Origin: Polynucleobacter sp.
GTDB taxonomy: Bacteria; Pseudomonadota; Gammaproteobacteria; Burkholderiales; Burkholderiaceae
DNA length: 5,798 bases
NCBI GenBank assembly: GCA_023257325.1
Contig: JALRCP010000128.1
Location: 1 to 5,798, forward strand
Direction of reading: 5' to 3'
The position numbers and the translations under genes are program-made. Positions within the stretch are counted from its first letter, which is position 1. Every line of letters starts with the position of its first letter. Below the pieces are notes generated by a model, which was given only the letters and a program-made list of their open reading frames with translations, had not been told where the DNA came from and did not search any database. Of this stretch, positions 1 through 5,798 are shown one piece after another.

Positions 1-989
1 GCATCAGGCACAAAGTAGGTATAACTACCATCTGATTTTTTCATGACACGATCCTTGTCATCTCCATCATCAGTGGTTCGCAACCAAAGAGCACCCTCTG
101 ACTCATAAGTTTTACCAATCGCCTCTAAATCAGCAACGACAGCAGCAACCCCACCATCGGTATACAAAGAAGACTCTAGGTAATAGCAATCAAACTTCAC
201 CCCGAAAGCTTGCAAATCAATGTCTTGCTCACGTCGCAAATAAGCTACCGCAAAATTTTTGATGGCATCAAAATCATTGATGTCGCCTTTACCTTGAACA
301 GGCAAGCCATCAGCGGCAGCAACTGTGGACTTGGCCAAATACTCTCTGGCAATGTCTGCAATATATTCACCGTTATAGGCCTGCTCTGGCCAACCCTGAT
401 CACCAGGACTCAAACCCTTGGCTCTGGCTTGTACTGAGATTGCCAAGTTCTGAATTTGCACGCCGGCATCGTTGTAATAAAACTCTTTATGAACAAACCA
501 ACCTTGCGTTTTTAGAATATTAGAGAGTGCATCACCTAAAGCCGCTTGTCGACCGTGACCAACATGTAATGGCCCTGTTGGATTGGCAGACACAAACTCA
601 ATCAATACTTTTTTTCCAATTTCAGGCTGCTGGCCAAAACAAGATTTTTCAGCAAAAATTTGATCAATGACTTTTGCTTTAGCTGCTTGTGTTAAACGCA
701 AATTAATAAAACCTGGACCAGCAATTTCTACACTGGCCAGTAATTCCACAAATCCTGACTGATTTTTTAGCTCATCGACAAAGGCTTGGGCCAATTCTCT
801 GGGATTTGTTTTCCATCCTTTTGCTAACTGCATCGCAATGTTAGTAGCGACATCACCATGCTCAGCCACTTTAGGTCGTTCTAAATGAGGAATTGCCAGT
901 GTATTGGGGTCAATGCCGCGATTTTTAGCTATATTAGCCAAAGCTTGCTGCATAAGATCAATGAGTTGTTGTTTGATAACAGGTAGCAT
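1..989 (-). CDS. argS: Arginine--tRNA ligase, N-terminal part (cut by window edge)
   Basis: Cytoplasmic class I aminoacyl-tRNA synthetase that charges tRNA-Arg with arginine using ATP. About 329 codons are present; the 3' end lies off the left edge. The N-terminal tRNA-recognition (Add1) domain is visible, including the TNIAMQLAK stretch near residues 47-55 that is typical of ArgS. The class I ATP-binding signature appears as HVGH at residues 142-145 in the context [16 protein letters not shown]. It is followed by the ArgS-like run [14 protein letters not shown]. The second signature (KMSKS-like) and the anticodon-binding domain are not in the window. The start is the ATG at 987-989, giving [12 protein letters not shown], the normal N-terminus length; no strong Shine-Dalgarno sequence precedes it. 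It is transcribed away from the DUF1840 gene, with a 44-bp gap. No frameshift is seen. Identification is firm. Confidence 0.96.
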   Translation of the reverse strand, partial: MLPVIKQQLIDLMQQALANIAKNRGIDPNTLAIPHLERPKVAEHGDVATNIAMQLAKGWKTNPRELAQAFVDELKNQSGFVELLASVEIAGPGFINLRLTQAAKAKVIDQIFAEKSCFGQQPEIGKKVLIEFVSANPTGPLHVGHGRQAALGDALSNILKTQGWFVHKEFYYNDAGVQIQNLAISVQARAKGLSPGDQGWPEQAYNGEYIADIAREYLAKSTVAAADGLPVQGKGDINDFDAIKNFAVAYLRREQDIDLQAFGVKFDCYYLESSLYTDGGVAAVVADLEAIGKTYESEGALWLRTTDDGDDKDRVMKKSDGSYTYFVPD

Positions 990-1033
990 AGAGAATTAGT
1001 TTATCAGTTAACTTTTGGTGTTAATCTTTGTGA
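990..1033. promoter_or_regulatory. Divergent gap between argS and the DUF1840 gene
   Basis: These 44 bp are the only non-coding DNA between two genes that start in opposite directions, so promoters for both should sit here or reach into the coding sequences. It is AT-rich and holds an 8-bp perfect palindrome, AGTTAACT, at 1006-1013. A weak TAAACT (-10-like) element reads towards argS. No good -35/-10 pair and no strong ribosome-binding site are visible for either gene. The promoter role is inferred from gene geometry only. Confidence 0.35.
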
Positions 1034-1363
1034 ATGTTATATAAATTTCAATGTAAAAAATCTGCTGATGTCTTGATGCTTGAAGATTTAACGCAAGTCA
1101 TCTTTGAAATCATTAACAAACCTTTAGAGCCTCGAGGCATTTTTTTAGTTGAACAATTGCCGGTCGCCATCAACGCTTTAGAAAAAGCTATTGAGGCTGA
1201 CCTTGAGTCGAAAAAACAAAGCTCCAATTCCGATTTGGATGTCTCAAAAGATGAAAAGCCTGTCCCAATCAAACAATATCGATTGGGACAAAGAGCGTTC
1301 CCATTCTTAAAACTACTTAAAGAAGCACAAATCAACGAAGAACCCATCACTTGGGGCGTTTAA
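1034..1363 (+). CDS. DUF1840 domain-containing protein
   Basis: A small cytoplasmic protein of 109 residues and unknown function, recognised as DUF1840 (Pfam PF08895), a family largely confined to betaproteobacteria. Family hallmarks seen are the start [16 protein letters not shown], a central [19 protein letters not shown] segment (residues 35-53) and the end PFLKLLKEA...ITWGV. Residues 57-78 form a charged, low-complexity linker between the two conserved halves. There is no signal peptide, membrane segment or cysteine-rich site. The ATG at 1034 gives the canonical family N-terminus, although only a weak GGTG lies upstream as a ribosome-binding site. Its last 17 bp overlap the end of the convergent metH gene. 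An antisense frame covering nearly the same bases is judged a shadow because only this strand matches a known family. Confidence 0.88.
   Translation: MLYKFQCKKSADVLMLEDLTQVIFEIINKPLEPRGIFLVEQLPVAINALEKAIEADLESKKQSSNSDLDVSKDEKPVPIKQYRLGQRAFPFLKLLKEAQINEEPITWGV
1261..1290 (-). terminator. Perfect 10-bp inverted repeat, possible metH terminator
   Basis: TGTCCCAATC at 1261-1270 is exactly complementary to GATTGGGACA at 1281-1290, with a 10-nt loop. On the metH strand the hairpin begins about 57 nt past the metH stop codon and is followed by GGCTTTTCATCTTTT, a broken T-rich tract. This looks like a weak intrinsic terminator for the metH operon, placed inside the opposite-strand DUF1840 coding sequence. 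On the plus strand no T run follows, so it would not stop DUF1840 transcription in the classical way. The repeat is certain; the terminator role is inferred, and the T tract is interrupted and begins 3 nt after the stem. Confidence 0.35.
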
Positions 1364-4046
1364 CAAAATCGGCTTGTTGATCATCACCCACTCTTCCCAC
1401 ATCAAAATACTGGGCGTTCGGATTGGCAATATAAAAACCGCTAACACTAGATGCAGGAGTCATTGCCATTGATTCAGTCAAGGCCATGTCAATTTCATCG
1501 GCAACCAAAACCTTAAACATATCTTTCTTAACCAGATGGTCTGGACAGGCAGGGTAGCCTGGCGCTGGTCTAATACCCACATACTTTTCTTGAATCAGGT
1601 CTTCATTGCTGAGCATCTCATTTGAAACGTAGCCCCATAACTCAGTTCTGACTCTTTGGTGCATTTTTTCAGCAAAGGCTTCTGCCAAACGATCTGCCAA
1701 AGCCTTCAACATAATTGAACTATAGTCATCGTGTTGCTGTTCAAACTCTCTGAGTTTTTTCTCAATCGCATGCCCTGCAGTGACAGCAAACATACCCACG
1801 TAATCATTGATTCCCGACTCTTTGGGGGCGACATAATCAGCCAAACATCGATTGGGTTTTTTAACGCCATCCACAACAGGGCGATCGCTTTGCTGTCTGA
1901 AATTTTTCCAAGTTAATAAAACTTTTTGACGAGTCTCATCGGCATAGATTTCAATGTCATCGCCCACGCTATTGGCTGGATATAAACCAACTACAGCATG
2001 CGCCTGCAACCAGCGCCCCTGAATAATTTTTTGTAACATCTTTTGAGCGTCATTGAATACTTTTTGCGCCGACTCACCCACAATCTCATCGCTTAAAATT
2101 TGTGGGTATTTTCCAGCCAAATCCCATGTCTGAAAGAATGGAGTCCAGTCAATGCATTCAGCAATTTCTGCTAAGTCATAGTTTTTGAAAACTCTACGCC
2201 CAATAAACTTTGGTTTAACAATGCTTTCTTGATTCCAAGTAAGCAATTCTCTGTTGGCTCTGGCTTCCTCAATTGAAATAAGAGGTGTTTGTTTTTTATT
2301 GGCATGCTGCTCACGAACACGCTCGTATTCAACTCCCAAATCAGCGATATATTTTTCTGAACCCTCTTCAGATAGAAGGCTAGAAGCCACTGAAACAGCT
2401 CGAGATGCGTCTGGCACATAGACCACCGGTCCTTCATAGTGAGGTGCAATCTTGACAGCGGTATGCACTCTCGAAGTAGTTGCACCACCAATCATTAATG
2501 GCATTTTTTTAGATTTGAAGTAATCGTCGCGCTGCATTTCTTGAGCAACGTAGGCCATTTCCTCCAATGAAGGGGTGATCAAGCCAGAAAGTCCAATCAT
2601 GTCGGCTTTTTCTTCTTTGGCCTTATTTAATATTTCATTGCAAGGCACCATGACACCCATATTGACGACATCAAAGTTGTTGCACTGTAGAACCACAGTG
2701 ACGATATTTTTTCCGATATCGTGAACATCACCTTTAACGGTAGCCATGATGATTTTCCCGCGGGAGCGAACATCACCACCACTTTCTAAGATTTGACGTT
2801 TTTCTTCCTCAATGTACGGTATTAAATGAGCAACGGCTTGCTTCATCACACGCGCGCTCTTAACAACTTGAGGTAAGAACATCTTGCCTGCACCAAATAA
2901 ATCGCCAACGACATTCATGCCATCCATCAAAGGCCCCTCAATGACCTCAATGGGTCGGCCACCAGCTGAAGCAATTTCGGCGCGCATTTCTTCGGTGTCT
3001 TCAACAATATGTGAAGTAATGCCGTGAACCAAAGCATGGGTCAAACGTTCTCTAACGCTGCCTTCGCGCCATGCCAATGTTTCCTCTGCCTTGGCGCCAC
3101 CCCCCTTGTAATCATCAGCAATTTCTAACAAGCGCTCAGTGGGCGTTTTTCCATCTTTCTCTTTAAAGCGATTTAAAACGACATCTTCGACACGTTCTTT
3201 TAATTTTTCATCTAAGTCTGCATACACACCCAACTGGCCGGCATTAACAATGCCCATATCCAAACCTGCGCGAATCGCGTGATACAGAAATACGGTATGG
3301 ATGGCTTCACGGACAACATCATTGCCCCTGAATGAGAAACTCACATTAGATACACCACCACTTACCTTCGCGCCAGGCAAATTAGCTTTAATCCATGCGG
3401 TTGCTTGAATAAAGTCATTGGCGTAGTTGTCATGCTCTTCAATGCCCGTGGCAATCGCAAAAATATTTGGATCAAAAATAATGTCTTCGGGTGGAAAATC
3501 TAATTCATTGACTAAAATTTTGTAACTACGATCACAGATTTCAATCTTTCTTTGATAGGTATCAGCCTGACCTTTTTCATCAAACGCCATGACAACCGTG
3601 GCAGCGCCATAACGGCGAATCAGCTTCGCTTGATGCCTAAATAAATCCTCACCCTCTTTCATTGAGATTGAGTTAACAATTGCCTTACCTTGAACACATT
3701 GCAAACCAGCTTCAATCACAGACCACTTAGATGAGTCAATCATCACTGGCACTCGAGAGATATCTGGTTCTGAAGCAATTAGGTTTAAGAAACGAACCAT
3801 CGCAGCTTTTGAATCCAACATGGCCTCATCCATGTTGATGTCAATAATTTGTGCGCCGTTTTCAACTTGCTGTCTTGCAACAGAGAGTGCTTCATCATAT
3901 TGACCATTCAAGATCATGCGTGCAAATGCTTTTGATCCTGTCACATTGGTTCTTTCACCAACGTTCACAAAACCCACGTGCGGACTAATATTGCAAGGCT
4001 CTAATCCTGACAACTTCATTGAAGGAATATGCTTAATATTAGTCAT
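1347..4046 (-). CDS. metH: Methionine synthase, large part: folate, cobalamin and AdoMet-activation domains
   Basis: This 899-residue protein corresponds to everything in E. coli MetH after the homocysteine domain. The pterin-binding domain (about 15-290) starts with [19 protein letters not shown] at 25-43 and includes [10 protein letters not shown] and [14 protein letters not shown]; it binds methyltetrahydrofolate. The helical cobalamin cap spans about 320-420. The Rossmann cobalamin domain (about 428-560) has GDVHDIGKN at 439-447, where H442 is the expected lower cobalt ligand, then GLSGLITPS and MIGGATTS. The AdoMet-dependent reactivation domain (about 600-885) contains [23 protein letters not shown] and [12 protein letters not shown] (826-837). 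No catalytic motif is missing, so reductive reactivation should be intact. The C-terminus seems somewhat shorter than in E. coli. The ATG at 4046 is supported by AAGGAG eight bases upstream, inside the preceding gene. It needs the upstream gene product to make methionine. Its end overlaps DUF1840 by 17 bp. Confidence 0.97.
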   Translation of the reverse strand: MTNIKHIPSMKLSGLEPCNISPHVGFVNVGERTNVTGSKAFARMILNGQYDEALSVARQQVENGAQIIDINMDEAMLDSKAAMVRFLNLIASEPDISRVPVMIDSSKWSVIEAGLQCVQGKAIVNSISMKEGEDLFRHQAKLIRRYGAATVVMAFDEKGQADTYQRKIEICDRSYKILVNELDFPPEDIIFDPNIFAIATGIEEHDNYANDFIQATAWIKANLPGAKVSGGVSNVSFSFRGNDVVREAIHTVFLYHAIRAGLDMGIVNAGQLGVYADLDEKLKERVEDVVLNRFKEKDGKTPTERLLEIADDYKGGGAKAEETLAWREGSVRERLTHALVHGITSHIVEDTEEMRAEIASAGGRPIEVIEGPLMDGMNVVGDLFGAGKMFLPQVVKSARVMKQAVAHLIPYIEEEKRQILESGGDVRSRGKIIMATVKGDVHDIGKNIVTVVLQCNNFDVVNMGVMVPCNEILNKAKEEKADMIGLSGLITPSLEEMAYVAQEMQRDDYFKSKKMPLMIGGATTSRVHTAVKIAPHYEGPVVYVPDASRAVSVASSLLSEEGSEKYIADLGVEYERVREQHANKKQTPLISIEEARANRELLTWNQESIVKPKFIGRRVFKNYDLAEIAECIDWTPFFQTWDLAGKYPQILSDEIVGESAQKVFNDAQKMLQKIIQGRWLQAHAVVGLYPANSVGDDIEIYADETRQKVLLTWKNFRQQSDRPVVDGVKKPNRCLADYVAPKESGINDYVGMFAVTAGHAIEKKLREFEQQHDDYSSIMLKALADRLAEAFAEKMHQRVRTELWGYVSNEMLSNEDLIQEKYVGIRPAPGYPACPDHLVKKDMFKVLVADEIDMALTESMAMTPASSVSGFYIANPNAQYFDVGRVGDDQQADFVKRPK

Positions 4047-5083
4047 TACACCGACTCCTTATAAGCATCCCAGTGACGACTTGAACGCTTTGCCACTGCA
4101 TCTGCAATGGCCTTGATGTGTGCTGGCGTAGTGCCACAACACCCACCCACTAAGTTAACCAAACCATCTTTTGAAAACTCATCCAATAAGCGTGATGTCA
4201 TTTCTGGTGTTTCATCAAAGCCCGTATCGCTCATGGGATTTGGTAAACCTGCATTGGGATAACAAGACACAGCCACATCACAAATTTTTGCCAACTCTGC
4301 AATATAAGGTCGCATCAAGGCGGCGCCCAATGCGCAGTTCAAACCAAAAGTCAGCGGCTTGGCATGACGCAAACTATTCCAAAATGCTTCTACCGTTTGA
4401 CCTGACAAAATTCGACCCGATGCATCGGTCACAGTTCCAGAAATCATGATGGGTAATCGAACTTGAGCCTCTTCAAAAAATTCATCGATCGCAAATAAAG
4501 CTGCTTTGGCATTGAGAGTGTCAAAGATGGTCTCTACCAGTAAAACATCTGCACCACCTTCATATAGAGCTTCAACCTGCTCTTTATAGGCCTGTCTTAA
4601 TTGCTCAAATGTGACATTTCTTGCTCCTGGATCATTCACATCGGGAGAAATGCTGGCGGTCTTTGGCGTTGGTCCAACAGCACCCGCCACAAAACGCGGT
4701 TTCTCTGGAGTTGAAAACTCCTCACAAGCCTGTTTTGCCAATTTGGCTGCAGCCAAATTCATTTCACGAGCCAACTCAGGCATTTTGTAATCGTCTTGAG
4801 CAATTGTGGTGGCGCCAAAGGTATTGGTTTCAATTAAATCAGCACCGGCCGCTAAGTATTGACGATGAATATCTAAAATGATTTCTGGTTGAGTTAAATT
4901 CAAAAGTTCGTTGTTACCCTTCAAATCAATGGGATGCTGATCAAAGCGATGTGATTGAGGTTGTCCGCGGTACTGTTCCTCAGTCAATTTGCGCTGCTGA
5001 ATCATCGTGCCCATAGCACCATCCAAGACCAAAATTCGATCTTTTAGTAATTGAGGCAGATTTGCGCCACGGGTATAAAGCAT
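4046..5083 (-). CDS. metH: Methionine synthase, small part: homocysteine S-methyltransferase domain
   Basis: 345 residues equivalent to the N-terminal homocysteine-binding barrel of E. coli MetH. It binds and activates homocysteine through zinc and receives the methyl group from methylcobalamin held by the protein encoded just downstream. It opens with [14 protein letters not shown] (16-29), contains [10 protein letters not shown] and [14 protein letters not shown], and has the three expected zinc cysteines: C250 in GLNCALGA and C315/C316 in GGCCGTTP. I chose the ATG at 5083. It gives a leader about as long as E. coli's before RILVLDG and has AAGAG nine bases upstream. A TTG at 5110 would add nine residues, but it has no ribosome-binding site and lies in a hairpin arm. 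The stop overlaps the next start as TAATG, implying translational coupling and equal amounts of both parts. Such split MetH proteins are known in Burkholderiales, so this is not a recent frameshift. A B12-independent betaine- or SMM-type homocysteine methyltransferase is unlikely given this context. Confidence 0.95.
   Translation of the reverse strand: MLYTRGANLPQLLKDRILVLDGAMGTMIQQRKLTEEQYRGQPQSHRFDQHPIDLKGNNELLNLTQPEIILDIHRQYLAAGADLIETNTFGATTIAQDDYKMPELAREMNLAAAKLAKQACEEFSTPEKPRFVAGAVGPTPKTASISPDVNDPGARNVTFEQLRQAYKEQVEALYEGGADVLLVETIFDTLNAKAALFAIDEFFEEAQVRLPIMISGTVTDASGRILSGQTVEAFWNSLRHAKPLTFGLNCALGAALMRPYIAELAKICDVAVSCYPNAGLPNPMSDTGFDETPEMTSRLLDEFSKDGLVNLVGGCCGTTPAHIKAIADAVAKRSSRHWDAYKESV
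4055..4060 (-). promoter_or_regulatory. Strong ribosome-binding site for the large metH gene
   Basis: AAGGAG on the minus strand lies within the last codons of the small metH gene, eight bases before the ATG at 4046. It fixes the start of the large subunit gene and, with the TAATG junction, supports reinitiation by ribosomes finishing the small subunit. A real start signal here also argues that the two-gene arrangement is genuine, not a sequencing frameshift. Confidence 0.8.
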
Positions 5084-5092
5084 AGGTAAAAA

Positions 5093-5097
5093 CTCTT
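5093..5097 (-). promoter_or_regulatory. Ribosome-binding site deciding the small metH start
   Basis: AAGAG on the minus strand stands nine bases before the ATG at 5083, a normal spacing for a moderate Shine-Dalgarno sequence. The alternative TTG at 5110 has none, so this site favours the shorter protein. Confidence 0.55.
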
Positions 5098-5103
5098 GAT
5101 TTG

Positions 5104-5121
5104 GTCGCAAAAGATTGCGAC
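5104..5121 (-). promoter_or_regulatory. Perfect 7-bp hairpin / dyad in the metH leader
   Basis: GTCGCAA (5104-5110) and TTGCGAC (5115-5121) form a perfect inverted repeat around a 4-nt centre. It lies 20 nt upstream of the metH ATG and 7 nt upstream of the putative ribosome-binding site. In metH RNA it would form a compact stem with a UCUU loop. It could be a 5' stabilising or translation-modulating hairpin, or, as DNA, an operator for a dimeric repressor acting on the divergent pair. No T run follows directly, so it is not a classical terminator. The structure is seen; the function is inferred. Confidence 0.4.
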
Positions 5122-5187
5122 AAATTGATTAAACCTATATTTTATCGGTATTACACATATTTATCTGATTACATTGTCTTTTTTATT

Positions 5188-5193
5188 GGGAGG
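5188..5193 (+). promoter_or_regulatory. Strong ribosome-binding site for phaM
   Basis: GGGAGG lies five bases before the ATG at 5199, close to the ideal Shine-Dalgarno sequence and spacing. It fixes the phaM start and is the best ribosome-binding site seen in the window after that of the large metH gene. Confidence 0.8.
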
Positions 5194-5198
5194 TTGGT

Positions 5199-5660
5199 AT
5201 GTTTGGAGCAATGCCTGATTTCAATCAAAGTCTTGAAATGTTCAAAACCATGTGGGGCAATTCCCCGACTCCTGGCGATATGTCTGGCTTTGGCGCTGGA
5301 ATTGGCGGAGGAGCAGCCATGCCAACCCTAGACATTGAAGAGCTAGATAAGCGCATACAAGACCTCAAAAGCGTTGAAAATTGGCTTCAACTCAATATGA
5401 ATGTGCTTAGAAGCACCATTCAAGGCTTAGAAGTCCAAAGAGCGACCTTGGCAGCACTCAAAAGCTTCAGTGAAGCCATGACCCCGGAGGCCATGGCCGA
5501 AGCCAGTAAAGCTGCTCAAAAAGCAGCCAGTCAAGCAACCCAGGCAGCCACTGACATGGCCAAAGAAATGGCCACAGGTAACTTTGCTAGCAAGAAAACC
5601 TCAAAACCCCGTCAGAGCAAGCCTCGCGCTGCAAGCACCCGTCGCGCCAAAGGTAGTTAA
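5199..5660 (+). CDS. phaM: PhaM-family polyhydroxyalkanoate granule regulatory protein
   Basis: A 153-residue member of the PhaM family. In Cupriavidus necator PhaM activates PHB synthase PhaC1, binds PHB granules and ties them to the nucleoid. The family signature is residues 44-89, running from LDIEELDKRIQDLKSVENWL to LRSTIQGLEVQRATLAALK, a predicted helical core. Before it come a short MFGAMPDF start, an amphipathic SLEMFKTMW segment and a Gly-rich loop (30-39). After it are an Ala-rich helix (98-124) and a Lys/Arg/Ser-rich tail (131-152), fit for DNA binding. The protein is much shorter than C. necator PhaM (about 263 residues), mainly for lack of a long AKKP-type repeat tail. There is no signal peptide. 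The last 24 codons lie antisense to the end of the neighbouring hydrolase gene. No PHA synthesis genes are in view, so the role rests on the family alone. Confidence 0.88.
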   Translation: MFGAMPDFNQSLEMFKTMWGNSPTPGDMSGFGAGIGGGAAMPTLDIEELDKRIQDLKSVENWLQLNMNVLRSTIQGLEVQRATLAALKSFSEAMTPEAMAEASKAAQKAASQATQAATDMAKEMATGNFASKKTSKPRQSKPRAASTRRAKGS

Positions 5661-5798
5661 GGTGGGCAATGGCCTCGCCCATAGCAAAGGTCAATTGATG
5701 TAAATCGAGGTCCCTCTTAAAAAGTATCGGCACCAGATCCCTTGCGCTATGGGGTGCCTGACTACAGGCCTCAATGACTTCATTCAAACGTTCTTGAT
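5587..5798 (-). CDS. MBL-fold metallo-hydrolase, C-terminal winged-helix end (cut by window edge)
   Basis: The last 70 codons of a gene that enters from the right edge; the frame is open to position 5798, so the TTG at 5787 is an internal Leu codon and not a start. The visible protein, from QERLNEVIEACSQ through SARDLVPILFKRDLDLHQ to TFAMGEAIAHLNYLW, matches the C-terminal winged-helix domain that follows the catalytic domain in LACTB2-like metallo-beta-lactamase-fold hydrolases. The metal-binding HxHxDH motif would be upstream, outside the window, so activity and substrate cannot be judged. The TAG stop at 5587-5589 places the last 23 codons antisense to the end of phaM, a 74-bp convergent overlap. 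Family identification from the tail alone is good but not certain. Confidence 0.75.
   Translation of the reverse strand, partial: QERLNEVIEACSQAPHSARDLVPILFKRDLDLHQLTFAMGEAIAHLNYLWRDGCLQREACSDGVLRFSC

Larger units (their letters stand above)
5084..5198. promoter_or_regulatory. Divergent promoter region between metH and phaM
   Basis: An AT-rich 115-bp gap that must hold promoters for both divergent transcripts. For phaM, TTGATT at 5125-5130 and TATTAC at 5149-5154 (18-bp spacer) form a mediocre sigma-70-like pair. For metH, TAAAAT on the minus strand at 5139-5144 is a fair -10 candidate without a convincing -35. No MetR-type TGAA-N5-TTCA site is seen. The gap is too short for a full cobalamin riboswitch, and I recognise no SAM or SAH riboswitch. 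The individual boxes are tentative; the regulatory role of the gap follows from the gene layout. Confidence 0.45.

Noticed and set aside
1048..1350. 100-codon open frame on the minus strand opposite DUF1840
   Set aside because: It mirrors the DUF1840 gene almost exactly, resembles no family I know, and has a Ser/Lys-rich composition typical of an antisense shadow.
2171..2491. 106-codon minus-strand frame inside the large metH gene
   Set aside because: It is an out-of-frame reading of the metH cobalamin/AdoMet linker region, whose true frame is clearly conserved.
3816..3837. 8-bp perfect inverted repeat (CAACATGG / CCATGTTG)
   Set aside because: It lies in the middle of metH over the conserved [10 protein letters not shown] motif, so the bases are explained by coding constraint, and no T tract follows.
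4046..4048. metH split as a disabling frameshift (pseudogene)
   Set aside because: The downstream gene has its own strong ribosome-binding site and proper start, the break falls at a domain border, and two-gene MetH is established in Burkholderiales.
5084..5198. Cobalamin or SAM/SAH riboswitch upstream of metH
   Set aside because: The leader is too short for a cobalamin riboswitch, and apart from one 7-bp hairpin I see no multi-stem architecture or conserved riboswitch core.
5101..5331. 76-codon plus-strand frame with a hydrophobic stretch near the phaM start
   Set aside because: It overlaps phaM in another frame, lacks a ribosome-binding site at its start, and its hydrophobic part is simply the AT-rich intergenic DNA translated.
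5663..5681. Possible phaM terminator hairpin (TGGGC / GCCCA)
   Set aside because: The stem is only 5 bp with a 9-nt loop, no T run follows, and the bases are coding in the hydrolase gene on the other strand.

Overview
The window comes from a betaproteobacterium of the Burkholderiales. A Polynucleobacter-like member of the Burkholderiaceae is my best guess. The base composition is fairly AT-rich by eye, intergenic gaps are very short, and four things point to this order: a cobalamin-dependent methionine synthase split into two genes, a DUF1840 protein, a PhaM-type polyhydroxyalkanoate granule protein, and an MBL-fold hydrolase tail of the kind common there. The genus is inferred from gene content and style; no search was run.

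Layout, left to right: (1) the N-terminal two thirds of argS on the minus strand, running off the left edge; (2) a 44-bp divergent gap; (3) a small plus-strand DUF1840 gene whose end overlaps the end of the next gene by 17 bp; (4) two minus-strand genes that together make a complete methionine synthase. The upstream gene (about 4.05-5.08 kb) carries the zinc-dependent homocysteine-binding domain. The downstream gene (about 1.35-4.05 kb) carries the methyltetrahydrofolate, cobalamin and AdoMet-activation domains. The two meet at a TAATG stop/start junction; (5) a 115-bp divergent regulatory gap with a short perfect hairpin in the metH leader; (6) phaM on the plus strand; (7) the C-terminal end of an MBL-fold metallo-hydrolase on the minus strand, entering from the right edge and overlapping the end of phaM by 74 bp.

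The two metH products act together. The small subunit activates homocysteine on zinc. The large subunit takes the methyl group from methyltetrahydrofolate onto cobalamin, passes it to homocysteine, and repairs oxidised cobalamin with AdoMet. ArgS, PhaM, DUF1840 and the MBL protein have no visible functional link to this pathway. Strands alternate (- + - - + -), so every gene other than the metH pair must be its own transcription unit or belong to an operon continuing outside the window.

This is compact core-genome DNA. I see no mobile element, CRISPR array, tRNA, rRNA or defence module, and no convincing undescribed system. The points worth a second look are the split-metH junction, the metH leader hairpin, a perfect inverted repeat inside DUF1840 that could terminate metH transcription, and the two antisense gene-end overlaps.
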